64,000 nt of DNA from Begonia masoniana (taxonomy: Eukaryota; Streptophyta; Magnoliopsida; Cucurbitales; Begoniaceae). The number at the start of each line of letters is the position of its first letter. Within the stretch, counting starts at the first letter, position 1. Positions 40,575 through 52,692 of the stretch are shown here, in pieces. Made by a program: the position numbers and the translations under genes. Below the pieces are notes generated by a model. It did no database searches, had not been told where the DNA came from, and was given only the letters and a program-made list of their open reading frames with translations. Location of the stretch: the NCBI GenBank assembly GCA_022432975.1, contig CM039502.1, positions 8,220,003-8,284,002 on the forward strand, given 5' to 3'.

Positions 40575-41313
40575 TGACGCTCTTCAACGAAATCGCCAAA
40601 ATGGTTCTTCTCAATCAAATTGATGCAGAGTTGCAGAATATAAAAGAACTGTTAATGAAATAGTATTGGTGTATCTGCTGACAATGACGCCACATGACGA
40701 TCAGGATTGCGACCCAAATAATCAAAAATCCTGAAGAATTTTTGGAACTTCTCATCTCGTTCTTCTGAGGAATTAGACAAATCTTGAAATTGTAAAAGGA
40801 ATAAGAAATATACTGCAGAATATCCATTCAAAATCAAGGATAAAAATGGCAGAAGAGATCGCCGTCTTCCAAAGAGCCAAGGAGAAGATTGCTGAGGAAT
40901 GTTTGTTCCAAGACGGAATTATTAACCACAGTCGCAAACAAATCCACTGTTTCTCCTCTAAATCTCCGACAAAGATGATTAATCGACCATACGACTCAGC
41001 TTCGGAATCATTCTTACTTTGATTCCTTGTTTTCGTCGTTTAGTGGGTATTATCCCTGATGATATATATGGACTCCAATGGCATTGGCATCTTCTCCATT
41101 TTTCCTATTTTCTTATAATTTGTTCAACTCTCTTAATTGTTCTTGTATTTTTCTTATTTTCATATTTTTCTCATATTTAGTCTTTCTTTTCTTTTCTTAT
41201 TTTTCACATAATTGGTCTCAAATTAATCTTCCAATCTTTTCCGCCTTCAATTTTCAATCAATATCATAAGATGTTGAAGAAAAAACCACCAACATACGAG
41301 AAATTCAAAAATT
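40575..41313 (-). other. USP-kinase leader/promoter and PPR 3' region
   Basis: No gene is recognised. Minus-strand frames at 40615-40837 lie just upstream of the kinase ATG and are best seen as leader or upstream open frames. 41078-41270 is TC-rich. Confidence 0.4.
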
Positions 41314-43227
41314 TTAATATTGAATATGAGATTGATCTTCTTCTTCCTCAGTTTCCCAAACCAGAAATCTCAAAACCAAAGCCAGATCCATGTCCATCTC
41401 TACAGGATACTGCAATTGGCTGTCCTTAAAAACACAGACAATGTTTTTCATTACAACCCAACTGGAGCCACTCGATTTCTCCGAAGATTTATGTCTGACA
41501 GCATATATTGCCCGAATCATCCTTTCCCACATCCCTCTCGTCTGATAAGCTCGAGCCAACACAACGTGAGGAAGATCCGATCGAGGGTCCATTTCCATTA
41601 CCCTCTCTGCAACGCTTTCGATGATTTTCAAGTCTCCATCAACTGTACAAGCACAGAGAAGAGACCTCCAAATCGTACTACTCGGTAAATACGGCATTTT
41701 TGAGATGATATCCATGGCTTCTTCGAGTTTACCAGCTCGACCCAATAAGTTCACTATGCAAGCGTAATGCTCATCGGCAGGCACGATTCCATAATCTTTT
41801 TCCACTGACGAGAAGATGGTCAATCCTTCATCGACAAAACCGCCATAGTTGCAGGCTAATAAAACGACAGCAAGAGTTATACTATCGACTCGTAGGCCTT
41901 TTCCGGCAGCTTCTTTGAAAATTTGTACAACCTCGTATTCTCTACCGTTGGTCGACAAACCCATAAGAAATGTATTCCATGATATTAAGTCTTTCACTTC
42001 CATGTTCTTGAATAAGTCTATCGCGCTCCCGATCAGTCCAACTTTCGCATAGATATCAACTAGTGAATTGGCAACAATAGGGTCGTACTCAAATCCCAAT
42101 TTTACGACAAAAGAATGAATTTGCATACACAATTCCGTCGGCATCAAGACTGAGACACAGCCCAACACACTGCTAAGTGTAAATTCACTTGGCCGGAGGT
42201 TGTGCCTCAAGGCACTTACGAAAATCCGTAAGCCATCGTGGCTAAAACCATGTCGGGCATAGCTCGAAATCATCGAATTACAAATGGCTAAATCCCACTT
42301 ATTTAGTTCATCAAAGAGTCTCACTGCATCAACCAAGCTGTTGCATTTGGAAAACATGTCAATAGTAGAACTCAAGACAATGCTATTACAAAAACATCCT
42401 AGTTTGAAGCAAAAGACAAAGATTTGCTTACCCATTTCCAAATTCTGCAACCAAGAACAAACACTAATCACCGTGGAGAACGTGAATTGATCGGGCGAGT
42501 GCTCTGTATATCTCATCAAACAGAACTGTTCTAGTGCCAACTCGTCGAGGCCTGATCTATGGCAACTCAAAATCAAAGAGTTCCAAGTGATAATATCCAC
42601 ATCCTTCATCGTGTAAAATACGTTAAATGCATAATCGATTAGGCCAAACCCTCCATACATATCAATCAACGAATTTCCAAGAACTATATTTGGCAAAATC
42701 ATACCAGTTCGTATGATACTGCCGTGAATTTCCTTCCCTTGACGAGTACACCGAGCAATTGAGACCAAAATTGAGTATGTATACCCACTTGGCCTAAATC
42801 CAGCTATTTGCATTTCCATAAAACAGGAAACTGCATATTCATTAAATCCACACGAATTCAGGCCAGAAATCATGGAGTTCCAACTAACAACATCTCTTTG
42901 TGGCATTTCATCAAACAGGATGCATGCTCGTTCGATATGGTCAAATCTCAACAAACCCTTCAAGAGTATATTCCGAGATATGGTATTCTTCTCCCTGATA
43001 TCTTCGAAAACCTTCCATGCATCACCAACTGGACCAAAGTGAACATACATCTCAAGGCAGCGATTCCCCAAAAAAGTATCGACATTCAGTCCAATTTTGA
43101 TCAACAGGGCATGGATGGAACTGGCAAAAGAGAAAGATCCAAAAGATAAGGAGACGTCTATGAGATTAGAGAAACGATGAAGAAAAGTTCTACGGGTAGC
43201 ATGAAGTGGCTTTAATAATGGGTACAT
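41314..43227 (-). CDS. Pentatricopeptide repeat protein (PLS class, At1g43980-like), intronless
   Basis: Complete 637-residue frame with no introns, typical of plant PPR genes. About fourteen helical-hairpin repeats are readable, including RDVVSWNSMISGLN, DIITWNSLILSCHRSG, WDLAICNSMISSYARHG, DLISWNTFLMGLSTNG and EHYACIVNLLGRAGKLEEA. They alternate in P-L-S fashion and end in an E-type tail (WRSLLCACTVDGDLKI, SSWVVMKN) without a DYW deaminase domain. Such proteins bind organellar RNA and act in C-to-U editing or processing. The start MYPLLKPLHATRRTFLHRFS is Arg/Ser/Leu-rich and suits a mitochondrial presequence. The best remembered match is At1g43980 (mitochondrial), moderately sure. The RNA target is unknown. 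No break is seen. Confidence 0.9.
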   Translation of the reverse strand: MYPLLKPLHATRRTFLHRFSNLIDVSLSFGSFSFASSIHALLIKIGLNVDTFLGNRCLEMYVHFGPVGDAWKVFEDIREKNTISRNILLKGLLRFDHIERACILFDEMPQRDVVSWNSMISGLNSCGFNEYAVSCFMEMQIAGFRPSGYTYSILVSIARCTRQGKEIHGSIIRTGMILPNIVLGNSLIDMYGGFGLIDYAFNVFYTMKDVDIITWNSLILSCHRSGLDELALEQFCLMRYTEHSPDQFTFSTVISVCSWLQNLEMGKQIFVFCFKLGCFCNSIVLSSTIDMFSKCNSLVDAVRLFDELNKWDLAICNSMISSYARHGFSHDGLRIFVSALRHNLRPSEFTLSSVLGCVSVLMPTELCMQIHSFVVKLGFEYDPIVANSLVDIYAKVGLIGSAIDLFKNMEVKDLISWNTFLMGLSTNGREYEVVQIFKEAAGKGLRVDSITLAVVLLACNYGGFVDEGLTIFSSVEKDYGIVPADEHYACIVNLLGRAGKLEEAMDIISKMPYLPSSTIWRSLLCACTVDGDLKIIESVAERVMEMDPRSDLPHVVLARAYQTRGMWERMIRAIYAVRHKSSEKSSGSSWVVMKNIVCVFKDSQLQYPVEMDMDLALVLRFLVWETEEEEDQSHIQY

Positions 43228-44148
43228 ACAATCTTAGTTCTTGCCCAGTATGAATATGAACCCAGACAATTGCATTAAAACCTTAATTCAATCTTAGTTC
43301 TCAAATCAAGTCGACGATCCCTTCTCTTCCCTCGTCCCCTCGAGGAGCATCAAACCTGAAATCTGCTGCATGGGAGAAGGAAGTAGCCGAAGAGTGAAGG
43401 CCCACGAACCAACCATTCTGTACCCAGGAAATTCGATCTCATAAAACTTTATTTTGGTAAAATCTTAAATAAATTACAGTATTTATATCATATTTAAGAT
43501 TCTACGCATAATAAATTATTATATTAATTGTGTCTCCGATTTAAACTCAACTTTAAACTATATTCTCTTCTAGTTGTGAAATCTGCGGCAATTAATAAAA
43601 AAAAATTGATAAGAAATCAAGAACACAAGGTTTACGTGGTTGTAGCAAAACTGTTCTTCGTCCACGGTCAAAAACTTCGCAAAAAAGCTACGAAATTTTA
43701 TTAGAGAATTAAAAAAACAAATATTTTCAAAATATTATAACATATTGCGCGTTGCATTACATCATAAATTATAAAAAAAAAAGTGACGTTTCTCGAAATA
43801 TCTCTAAATTACAAGAAAACTATCATTAATTAATTTAATTAATAATTTATATTGATTAATATGACTTAGAAGATAAGTTTAAAGTATAGAAATAGATAAT
43901 ATATCTAGAGTAAGGATTTGAATTTTTTTTCCAAGATTTCAGCTTATAATATATAATTTCGAACCACATTTTTTTTTTTTGAATTAAAAGATTATTATTT
44001 TGCTGGTCGTAAGATGATGATTAATACACACAGAAAAAGGGATTCCTTATTTAACTCGAAACAACATTGATCATGGATGCACGGAGCAGTGTGGAACCTT
44101 AGAAAAATAAAGCTGCGTGTTTGAATCTAACAGAAACGAAGCTGTCGT
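43228..44148. other. AT-rich intergenic DNA
   Basis: PPR leader (43228-43400), then AT-rich sequence. 43570-43760 (cacaaggtttacgtggttgtagcaaa..., gtccacggtc) resembles an LTR-retrotransposon fragment of the 'tttacgtggttcggc' type. No coding. Confidence 0.4.
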
Positions 44149-44965
44149 TCATGGCGACAATGGAGACCAAACGGGGCTGTTGTTTGCATCTTCAAATGGA
44201 AGTATCATATCGTCAACGTTAAACCCCATCGTTTGATCATGATCCTGACTCGAGTTCATCGTCTCCGGATTCCATGGCTGCGATCTCGGCATTCCTTTCA
44301 TTGTCTCCATATTTTGACCTCCACATCGCTGCATTATTTCTTCCCCACCTTCCATCAGTGGCGGCGGCAATGCAGCCAGGACTTGGTTTTCATTTTGAGC
44401 CACTGGTTTGGTCAGGAAATCGTCTCTCCGGCCAATATCGTTCAAATGCTGATCAACCACCCAGCCTAAATCCCGCAAATCCAGCATCGTTAAACCCTGG
44501 AGAGAGTTTCCGGTGAGGCAGTCAAACATTACCCGAGTCATCTCCTTCTCTCTGTTCTCCTTCATCAGCTTCTTCAGCTGTTCGTTGGCTTTCGCGATCC
44601 TTTGCCGGATGAAGCTCTCCAGATTCACCATCTTCCTGCTCTGATCCATTTCCGGCAGTCCTCTGAACCTAGACAGAACTCGTTGAACTCCACCCGGAGA
44701 CGGCCATGCCTGTTTAGAAACAACCCATTACCGATAAATCCACATACTACAATAATAAACAATAGTTACCATCGTTTGACGGCGTTCATGGCCGTACCTC
44801 CGGCAGAGTTTCGAACGGACTGTAAATCACGGCGCAGGCTTCGATTCCGCAGAGAGTACTCAGCTCATTCAGCTTCTTTATCAGACCCTTCTTTCTCTTC
44901 TTGAAAGTGGCTTTCCTCGAGGAATCATTGGAGATGAATGAAAGCGTCACCTTCTTTCTGGCCAT
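44149..44965 (-). CDS. AGL80: AGL80-like type I (M-gamma) MADS-box protein, 2 exons
   Basis: Transcription factor of the female gametophyte and endosperm; Arabidopsis AGL80 pairs with AGL61 for central-cell development (known). Minus-strand exons 44798-44965 and 44149-44709 are separated by an 88-base intron and join as PE|AWPSP to give 242 residues. The MADS domain is at 1-~56 (MARKKVTLSFISNDSSRKAT, FKKRKKGLIKKLNELSTLCG, ACAVIYSPFE). Then PSPGGVQRVLSRFRGLPEM and a coiled-coil-rich segment (NLESFIRQRIAKANEQLKK, ENREKEMTRVMFDCL), both typical of M-gamma proteins. The C-terminus is Asn/Gln/Met-rich and variable. Many AGL80 genes are intronless, so the intron is worth checking. No break is seen. 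Confidence 0.87.
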
Positions 44966-46455
44966 AGTTTGGAATTATTCTGTGCATGGAGCAGACTGCT
45001 CCCATGCAATCTATTTATATTAATTTTCAAAATGAATTACCATAAATTGAGCTTGTAATTCTTTTTTTTTTCCAGTGAAATTTATTTTCCGTTTGAAAGA
45101 CAAATTTATTAACAACACGACACGAGATATAATCAAACACGGCTTCGCAATTAAACTTAATGTACAAAACTTCTTTTCATTAACGAAAAGTTATATTTCG
45201 TGTCGTAAAGGTAAAATAATTTAAAGTGTCAGCTGATTAGCGTCAAATTAAATCTTTTGAGCCGAACCCGATAGTTGTGAATAGAAGGGTTTATAAATGG
45301 TAGATCAAAAAATAGGGTTTAATGAAAAAGGCAATGTAATGAAATGCAGTAGATATGGTGAAAGTATTGTTGGAAATAGGATTTAATATGGTGGTTTGTT
45401 GAGTTGGATTGTCATGATCTGAATGTAATGACATCTTTCTTGCCCTAGATGCTCTTTCTTGCTCAAAACGATTTTACACTTTGCTGTCTTGATTCTTGTG
45501 TGTATCCGAAGCTACTCATTTTAGTCTTCTACTTTTTTTTCAATGTTGGATTGAATTGTGCATTCACTTTTTTTTTTTTTTTTTTCAATTATCAACCATT
45601 TAAACTTTACCATCAATTTATTCCTTAAATCAAAAATATATTTAATTAATGTTTTGACCAAGTTTGTTAATATCTTAACACACGTCGAAATCACTAGATA
45701 GAAGATCGACAGAATTTGACTTAGAAATCACCAAAATAGTTAAAATTCTATTCCGGACTGAATTTAATAGATAAATTGACAACAAAATTTAAATTAAGAT
45801 AATTAAAAATTGAGATTAGTTTTCTCGTAATAAAAAATTTAAGAACTAATTGTAAAAGAACTCAAGCAATTGCAATTTACCCTTCTTATTTCTATATCAA
45901 ATATTTCACAAAGTATTTGTTTGGAATCACTTCCCGTAATCTACCATAACTTTCAAAAGAGCTACAATATTAATGTTTTAGATTCGATGAACGAGATCGT
46001 CAACTACGAGCCATTTTCACAGGCAACTCAGTGACCCTTTAAATCGGCAGTCGATAATCCAAACGCAACTAGTAATGACTCGTTTAGCCAAAAAAATACC
46101 CTTCGCTAATGGTGCAACCAATCCACATAGGGCATCTGTTAATCATGCATCTTATTCTTTTCAAACATTCACTCGAAAAAACATGGCCTGATGGAAATAT
46201 TTGCAGGTCCATAAATGCATGAGCTGTGCCCTAAAATCTTATGAAGCACAAGGAAGTGGAGTTCAGCCAATCTAGAAATACATATTAGGAGAAACAGACA
46301 AGTAGACAATATAGTGAATGACTATTGCAGGAGAAAGAAAAAGTTAGGGCAATTAATTATTATCCATCAACAGCAATGTTTGTGCTTCATATTTAAAGGT
46401 AAAAAATTGGGAAAAATTCTCACCCAATGATCTCAATCAACCCAATTATCACAGT
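44966..46455. other. AT-rich intergenic DNA
   Basis: AGL80-like promoter followed by AT-rich sequence. 45610-45800 (caagtttgttaatatcttaacacacgtc...) resembles decayed transposon sequence. Nothing coding. Confidence 0.35.
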
Positions 46456-48599
46456 TCAGTCTTGCCCATCCTGAAATATAACCCAAAACAACAAGAATTG
46501 AGGATAATATCCTAAAAAGATTTCAAATGAATAATTACGCATAAAACAAGACTGGACACTATTCCTCATCAATTTTCATCTCCTAGAAAACCACCTGCAA
46601 GAACTTCACTTCTCCATATGTTTAATTTTTTGAGACCATACAATGATTTACAACGTTGTATCTAGTGATTATTACAAGCGGAATCAGGAAAAGAATTATA
46701 ATACCTCAATCCTGTTGATGGGTGTATCATCCCCTTAATTATGTAAGATTATATTATACCTGAGGAATCATTGGTTCACTAATCTTGGGAAGTTGTGATT
46801 TTGTAGATGAACTGTCAAATATACGAGAACAATCAGTATATGCCGAGCCAATACCATATCCAGCACCAAAAGCAATTGATGCCCAACGAGTAACTGGTCT
46901 CCCTGGTTTTAACAAGAATAATAATGTTTCAAAAGATGACACAAACAATTGAAGAAAAATAGCAAAATCAGATCAAAACAATACCATCAATGATACTAGA
47001 AACTTAGTAGAAAACCAAAACGAGGGAGCGACTTTTAGTGACATCAAGACAGACATCTGTAAGAAATTTAGTTTTATCCACTCCAATTCAAATGGTCTTT
47101 GACATAGATGATAAACCTCAATTCACTTTCCATCCAAAACCCAGAGCATGTTTAGATGGGTTTCCAAGACCCTTGCAGACAAATTTAAACAATTCTTGCT
47201 AATAGACTCTAAATTTTGTTGACAATCTTTTCCTGCAAATTACAAAAGTACTTAGACAATGAGCCTAAGCTGGATGGTATTTACTAAAAGCTGTCATTGA
47301 GCGAATGAAAATGACACTTGTCAATATTATCATAAGAAGCCCTTATAATGAATGCCCAAAAAAACAAAGCGCGTAACCGTCCTCGTTATGCTTAGAATTT
47401 GAATGAACCGAAACCAAAGAAAATAGTTTTCTTTTGCAAGTGAAAGCATTATGCCTTAAAATTTAGGATCAAATACAAATATGACTGGAATTCCTTCAAA
47501 ATGTTTTAAAATTCTTTCCATAGAAGTTCTGGAGGCATCCTCTCTCAACTTAAGTAAACACTTTTCATTACGTCAGGATATCCAATTAAAAGTAGATCTA
47601 ATACTTCATCGTCAGGCTCCATCAGTAGGAAAGAGCCATCCCTTGACTTTTTCTATTAATATTAGCAAGAGTTTTAGAAAGGCACAATGATCATTACATA
47701 ACCTTGGTTATTGATTCCGAAGTAAATTATTTCTTAATTACTAGCAGACTATCAAAACCATCTTCGAAATGAATCACTTAATTTAGCTGAAGATAGAAAA
47801 ACAAAGGAAAAGAAAGAACGAAATTATCCATATCTATTCATAAGATGCCCCTTTCTTTCGACTGCACAATCAATATTTCCTGAAATAAAACCAACTAATA
47901 AGAATCAGATATTAGGTCCTGCTAGACCATCTCAAAACGATACAACGTTCCAGAAACCATAGATCCAGCTATTTTAGGCAGCTTGTCTTCGTAAACTGGT
48001 TAACAAATGATAAATACTTCAACCATAGGGTGCGGAAAACCGACAAGTAGTCAACAAGCAATTCACAAGTTATAATGAACCATTCTGAGTCTATCTAACC
48101 CCTTTAATCCACCTCCCCTTAAGTCAGCTCTCAATTCAATCTTTTATCTCAACTTCTACAATTTCGTTCTAGCTCCAACTCCAGCAACCAAACGAATGTT
48201 AACGAATTTAATATCTGAAATACAGCCCCCCGTAAGCATATATATGTAAAAAAGACCTGGTAATGGACGCAGAATAAGGAAAAGATGCATGATTCAAATT
48301 GATTAAAAAAAATCGTAATCTGAACAACTAGCTTTAACAATTGTAACGCAGCATCAATCACTTCCAAATTCTAAACACAGGAAATATTACTATTGATGTC
48401 ATTTCTAATGCAAAAAGATAGCTGAAAAACCGCGGAGGGAAAAGATAGAAAAGAGGTGGAACTAACTGAATAAAAGAAGACCAGTAAAGGCGCCAGCGGC
48501 GGAAGAGTAGACGAACCGACGGACGGTCAGATCGAGACACGCATCCCACTTGGCGTTGACGTCGTACTGCGGAGGAACAATTTCATCGTGTTTCGCCAT
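46456..48599 (-). CDS. MIC10: MICOS complex subunit MIC10, 3 exons
   Basis: Small inner-mitochondrial-membrane protein that shapes crista junctions. Minus-strand exons 48467-48599, 46760-46902 and a 15-base last exon 46456-46470 (DGQD-stop) join in frame to 96 residues, normal for the family. Seen: EIVPPQYDVNAKWDACLDL and VRRFVYSSAAGAFTGLLLF (first helix), then RRPVTRW, ASIAFGAGYGIGSAYTDC (second helix, with the glycine-rich GxGxG motif MIC10 needs to oligomerise). Intron 1 is 1564 bases. If intron 2 were retained the protein would end ...MIPQV. The tiny final exon is supported by a good branch/acceptor (tatatttcag) and by the GQD ending I recall in plant MIC10s. Confidence 0.86.
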
Positions 48600-49623
48600 T
48601 CCCACGAAATCAAAGCCTGTCTTCTTCTCACAGCTCTGCTGCTCCTCCTCCTCCTTCCGATGCGTGCTTTAGTGGCGGTGCAACTGAATTGCTTCTCTTT
48701 CTCCTTCCTGTTTTTCTGCAATTCTTTCAATCAATTACTAATAATACAATGGGCTAGCTTGAATTGGGCCCAAAGTCCAATCTTTAACAAGAGTCACGGT
48801 TGGATGTATCGGTGTTTGGTCCATGATGGGGTTACATGCTTCGTTCAGTTCTTGCCTGCCATTTAACTGCAAAGAGGAGAAATGGGCAAAACCGGCCCAA
48901 ACCCAGGGATTTAACCGAATACTTGTGGATCGGTCCGGTTCCGGGTCGGTTCTATCCACCAACAGGTCTGATCTCGGCCTACAATTTTAAGACCCACGGG
49001 TAACTGTTAGCTTCACGGTTTTGGGAATAAAAAACAGTGAAAACCAAACCGAATCATGGGTCAAAAATCTGATCCGGTTAAAACCCTCAAAATTTTGAAA
49101 AACGGGCTCATACTAGAAACCAGCTTCAAATCCGACCCAAATTTCGAAAACCCAACCCAAAAAAGCAGCCACCCGTCCGTGTCTGCCCTAGCACAACAGT
49201 GTCATCTTTTTTGTGGTCCAAGATCTACCGTCTCACTGAAATTGGTCCACAAAGTTATTATTTGACTTGTAAGTTGGTAGCCAAATTAGTAATCATACGT
49301 AATGTAAGTCGATTCAACCTACTAATAAATACATGATCATATTTGAGAAAATTGGGAGATGCTGCACAATACTTAATTTCCATAATTGTCACTTGTTCAT
49401 CATCATAATTTCTTATTTAACTTTCAAGAAATGTCTTCGTCAGTTCTTTGGCGGCAAATAGTTTGTGTATATAACAATCAAACGTGACAATTTCTGAATC
49501 AAGCATCCACGATTTAGTTGTAGTGAATCGAATCCAAATTAAATCAAAAAATTATGATCGAACTAGTTAATCACAAATTCAGCAAAAGGGGGAAAAGAAG
49601 AATCGAATCGGGTATAACAAAAA
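48600..49623. other. Intergenic DNA with a hAT-like fragment
   Basis: 48890-48965 carries aaaccggccc...gatcggtccggttccgggtcggttc...tatccaccaac, and 49000-49110 has accaaaccgaatc/gatccggtt motifs, as in the hAT MITEs at 8980 and 9590. Clear ends and a target duplication were not found. The remainder is AT-rich with no gene. Confidence 0.4.
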
Positions 49624-50029
49624 CTAACCTAAAAGAGGGATCGTCGTATCGTCAATTTCGGGAAACTGAAAATCCCCGTTTACATTCCCATTGCCATCTT
49701 CACACTCATAAGCAAACCTAATGAGCAGTAATTGATCTTCCAAATACCTGTGCAAAAGGACATTCTTCATCCTGCCTCTTCGCCTCCTCCTCCTCCCCTC
49801 CACAGCCTCTGTAGCAACCTTCCTCGCATCGACGCAGTCCATCCTCATCCAATAATTCTTCCGGCGATTTCCTCCATCTCCGACCGGAATATTTGAAGCA
49901 GAGCGCTCCAACGCAGAGAAATGGGAAGATAGCAAGGAGTAAAGGAAGGAGGAGAGGCGAGCAGAGCAAGAGAAAGACGCAGCGAGGTCGGCTGGAGCCG
50001 AGCCATGTTGCTACTCCATCGATTAGCAT
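49624..50029 (-). CDS. Small plant membrane protein of unknown function, apparent frameshift
   Basis: The minus-strand ATG at 50027-50029 opens a frame with a strong hydrophobic segment (residues ~17-44: CVFLLLCSPLLLPLLLAIFP, then FLCVGALC), followed by RRWRKSPEELLDEDGLRRCE and an acidic tract. That frame stops at 49718, but a second frame continues ...LLHRYLEDQLLLIRFAYEC to 49624. Conserved plant proteins that I cannot name combine these two halves, so a one-base indel around 49750-49790 is suspected. I do not know the function. A spliced 3' exon is possible because the second frame ends on a potential donor (ta|ggttagtt). Confidence 0.55.
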
Positions 50030-50519
50030 GATGTTGATTGTTGTCTCCGAGGAAAAAAACGATGAGGGATAGATCTCGGACGTAAAATAACGGCGACGGT
50101 TTTCATCTCAGCAAGAAGCTGACCGGAGAGGTCTGTTTTGCGAGTTTTACTATGCGACGCTGTGTGTTTTTTACAAAGCTTCTTTTGATAATTTGAAGTT
50201 TATTTTCTTTTTATTGATTCAACATCATTGTTTGTTTAGATATAAAATGTAATTAATTATACATTTATGGAAAATACATTATCAATCAAGAGACCTGTAA
50301 ATGACATCAACTATTGCAAAAAATATAAGTGGCAAGTGCTATTTATAATTTTAGATAAATTTTTGCAGGTAATCTTGTTCCACATAAAAAAGGAATAGTC
50401 GTGAAATTAATGTTATATTTAAATTTATTCTTAGTTGACGTGCCAATTATTTATTTGTATAATTAATAATTTATATTTTACCACGTAACAATTAACTAGA
50501 GAACGTAAAATTATATAAA
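50030..50519. other. Leader/promoter of the small membrane protein and AT-rich DNA
   Basis: 50030-50170 is GA/CT-rich leader-like sequence for the minus-strand gene; the remainder is AT-rich. Nothing else is seen. Confidence 0.35.
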
Positions 50520-50521
50520 AA

Positions 50522-50695
50522 AATAAAAATAAAGTGAAATTTGGCCCCTACAACTGGGTGAAATGAGCAATTTACACCGTAAATTTAGATAATGGATAAG
50601 AACAACCTTAATGTATTGATAATAAGCATTATGACTTGTATCATCATATTTTTAATAAAAAATCACGGTTTTTTTTAATTCCTGAAATATCTCTA
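50522..50695. mobile_element. Half of a family A Mutator-like element
   Basis: Matches the left arm of the elements at 12300 and 21565 (aaagtgaaatttggcccctacaactg, aacaaccttaatgtattgataat, atcatatttttaataaaaaatcac). It stops at the core motif (cctgaaatatctctaaac) where it joins dehydrin sequence. No matching right arm was found in the window. Confidence 0.7.
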
Positions 50696-51302
50696 AACTC
50701 TTCTTATCCAGCTCTCCTTCTCCGGTCGAGAAATACGAGGTTGTCAAGGTAGAGTGCGCAGAGACAGTTCAACCTGAGGAAAAGAAAGGCTTCTTGGAGA
50801 AAATAAAGGATAAACTACCCGGACAGAAGAAGACAGAAGAAGCTTATCGGCCGAGCTTGTTGCCGCTGAAACAGTCACCTACGACGGAGAGCCCAAGGAG
50901 AAGAAGGGACTACTGGATAAGATTAAGGAGAAGCTTCCTGGGTATCACTGCAAATCCGAGGAAGTGAAGGAGAAAGAGCAGCATGATTAGAGATCTGCAT
51001 CCAGAAAGAAGATGAAAAAAGAGAAGAAAAAAGAAAAGAAGGGATTGAAGGAAAAGATTACAGGAGAGAAGAAGGAGGAGGAACAGAACGAGGCTACCCC
51101 CATCCCGGTCTAGAAATACGAGGAGTTCAAGGTAGAGTGCACAGAGACAGTTCAACCCGAGGAAAAGAAACGCTTCTGGAGAAAATAAAGGATAAACTAC
51201 CCGGACAGAAGAAGACAGAAGAAGCTTATCCCGCTCCTCCGGCCGAGTGTGTTGCCGCTGAAACAGTCACCTATGACGGATAGCCCAAGGAGAAGAAGGG
51301 AC

Positions 51303-51613
51303 TATTGGATATAATTATCTTCTCTACGGTTTGGTTTAATAAATACAATTAAATATAAAATAAAATAAAATAACATGTATGTAACTACCCATATCGTGGG
51401 TTTCTCTCTGATGGTTAGAGGATATTAAGGAAACGTAAAAACGGTTTGGGTCCCTAAGCCACAATCTCGATTCATTCTGTGAAACACCATCGACAGAGAG
51501 AGAAGTTGGTTTAGAAGAACCAAAACCAGAAGCTTGAAACGGGAATGGTCGGAGGTATGTTCGATCTTTAATTCCGCACTAGATCATTAAGTTGTTGAAG
51601 CTCTAGACTAACA
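51303..51613 (+). repeat. Copia 5' LTR
   Basis: 311 bases, from tattggatataatt to ctagactaaca. It begins TA rather than the usual TG. The same start is seen in the 3' LTR, so the change predates insertion. Confidence 0.9.
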
Positions 51614-51615
51614 TT

Positions 51616-51627
51616 TGGTATCAGAGA
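51616..51627 (+). other. Copia primer-binding site
   Basis: tggtatcagaga directly after the 5' LTR is one base from the usual tggtatcagagc complement of initiator tRNA-Met. Confidence 0.85.
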
Positions 51628-52692
51628 CAGGTTAGTAACCTCTTCCTTCTTCGTTAATGGAGATTTTAAAATTAGGGCATTGATTTTTTATGCTTTGTTT
51701 TGAATTTTAATGTTAGAAATCCTTATGTAATTTGATTTCTATAATGTCTGGGTTAATTTGGCATGCTTTTGTTGAGATTTTGATGGAAAAATCGCCGGAT
51801 TTTTGAGTCGGGTCGTAACGGGTCGTTTGGATCAGTCGAACGTTGAAGACGATGAATAGTATTTTGAATAAAATATTATTTAAAATGCCTAAAAATGTAT
51901 GTTTTCTAAATGCCGACAGAAGACTAAAATAGTCATTTTCCAACCTGCAACAAAGTGTATTTTGATAACCCCTGGATAATGTGAATGGGTTGGACTTAAT
52001 TGTGGTCCAGGATGAGGAAAGTTCCCAGGCCTTTTCTGCAGAGATGCAGCCTCGGCAAAGGGTGTACAATTTGGTACACAATTATTCACATGGGTCTCCA
52101 GTAGTGATAATAATCTAAAGAAAATTAAAATATTCTTTGAATGTACTAAATTGCATATTTCAACAGTGAAACATGAGTGCATTTAAATATTTTTTTTATG
52201 CATTTAATTTAATCTTGACAATTCACATTATTTATATTTTTGAGCATATTATATAAATATCATTGTGAATTAAATTTAATGTCAAATGATTCATGTGATT
52301 TAGCTAATTGGAGAGTAGCCACAACATCTTTAATTAGGCTAAATCAAATATAAGTATTTAGAATCATATTAAGACATTAATTGTAATTAATTTCATTTGA
52401 TATGATAGATTTTATCCCACAGGAATTTCTATTATATTTATGTAATTAATTAGGATGAAATATCATATTATATTTCTAATTTACCCACAGGAGTTAGGAA
52501 AAGGAACATAATGTGATAGTTTTATCATAAAGTTATAAATGTATCTGACTGAATTAAATCTTTAGTCCACAGACAAGTTTTATGTCATTAGATGCATTTT
52601 AATTTAAGCATGATTTACGTTGGTAAAATATGATTTATGTTTATTTGTCTCATTTAAATTTATAAGCATGTGTGATTGAATTTTTTGCAGTT
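51628..52692 (+). other. Copia untranslated leader
   Basis: About 1.06 kb of AT-rich sequence without coding signal between the primer site and gag. A possible splice acceptor (ttttttgcag) lies just before the first ATG at 52693. Confidence 0.6.

Noticed and set aside
48890..49110. Third hAT-like MITE in the MIC10 upstream region
   Set aside because: Only subterminal-like motifs; no matching ends or target duplication located, so noted only in the intergenic entry.
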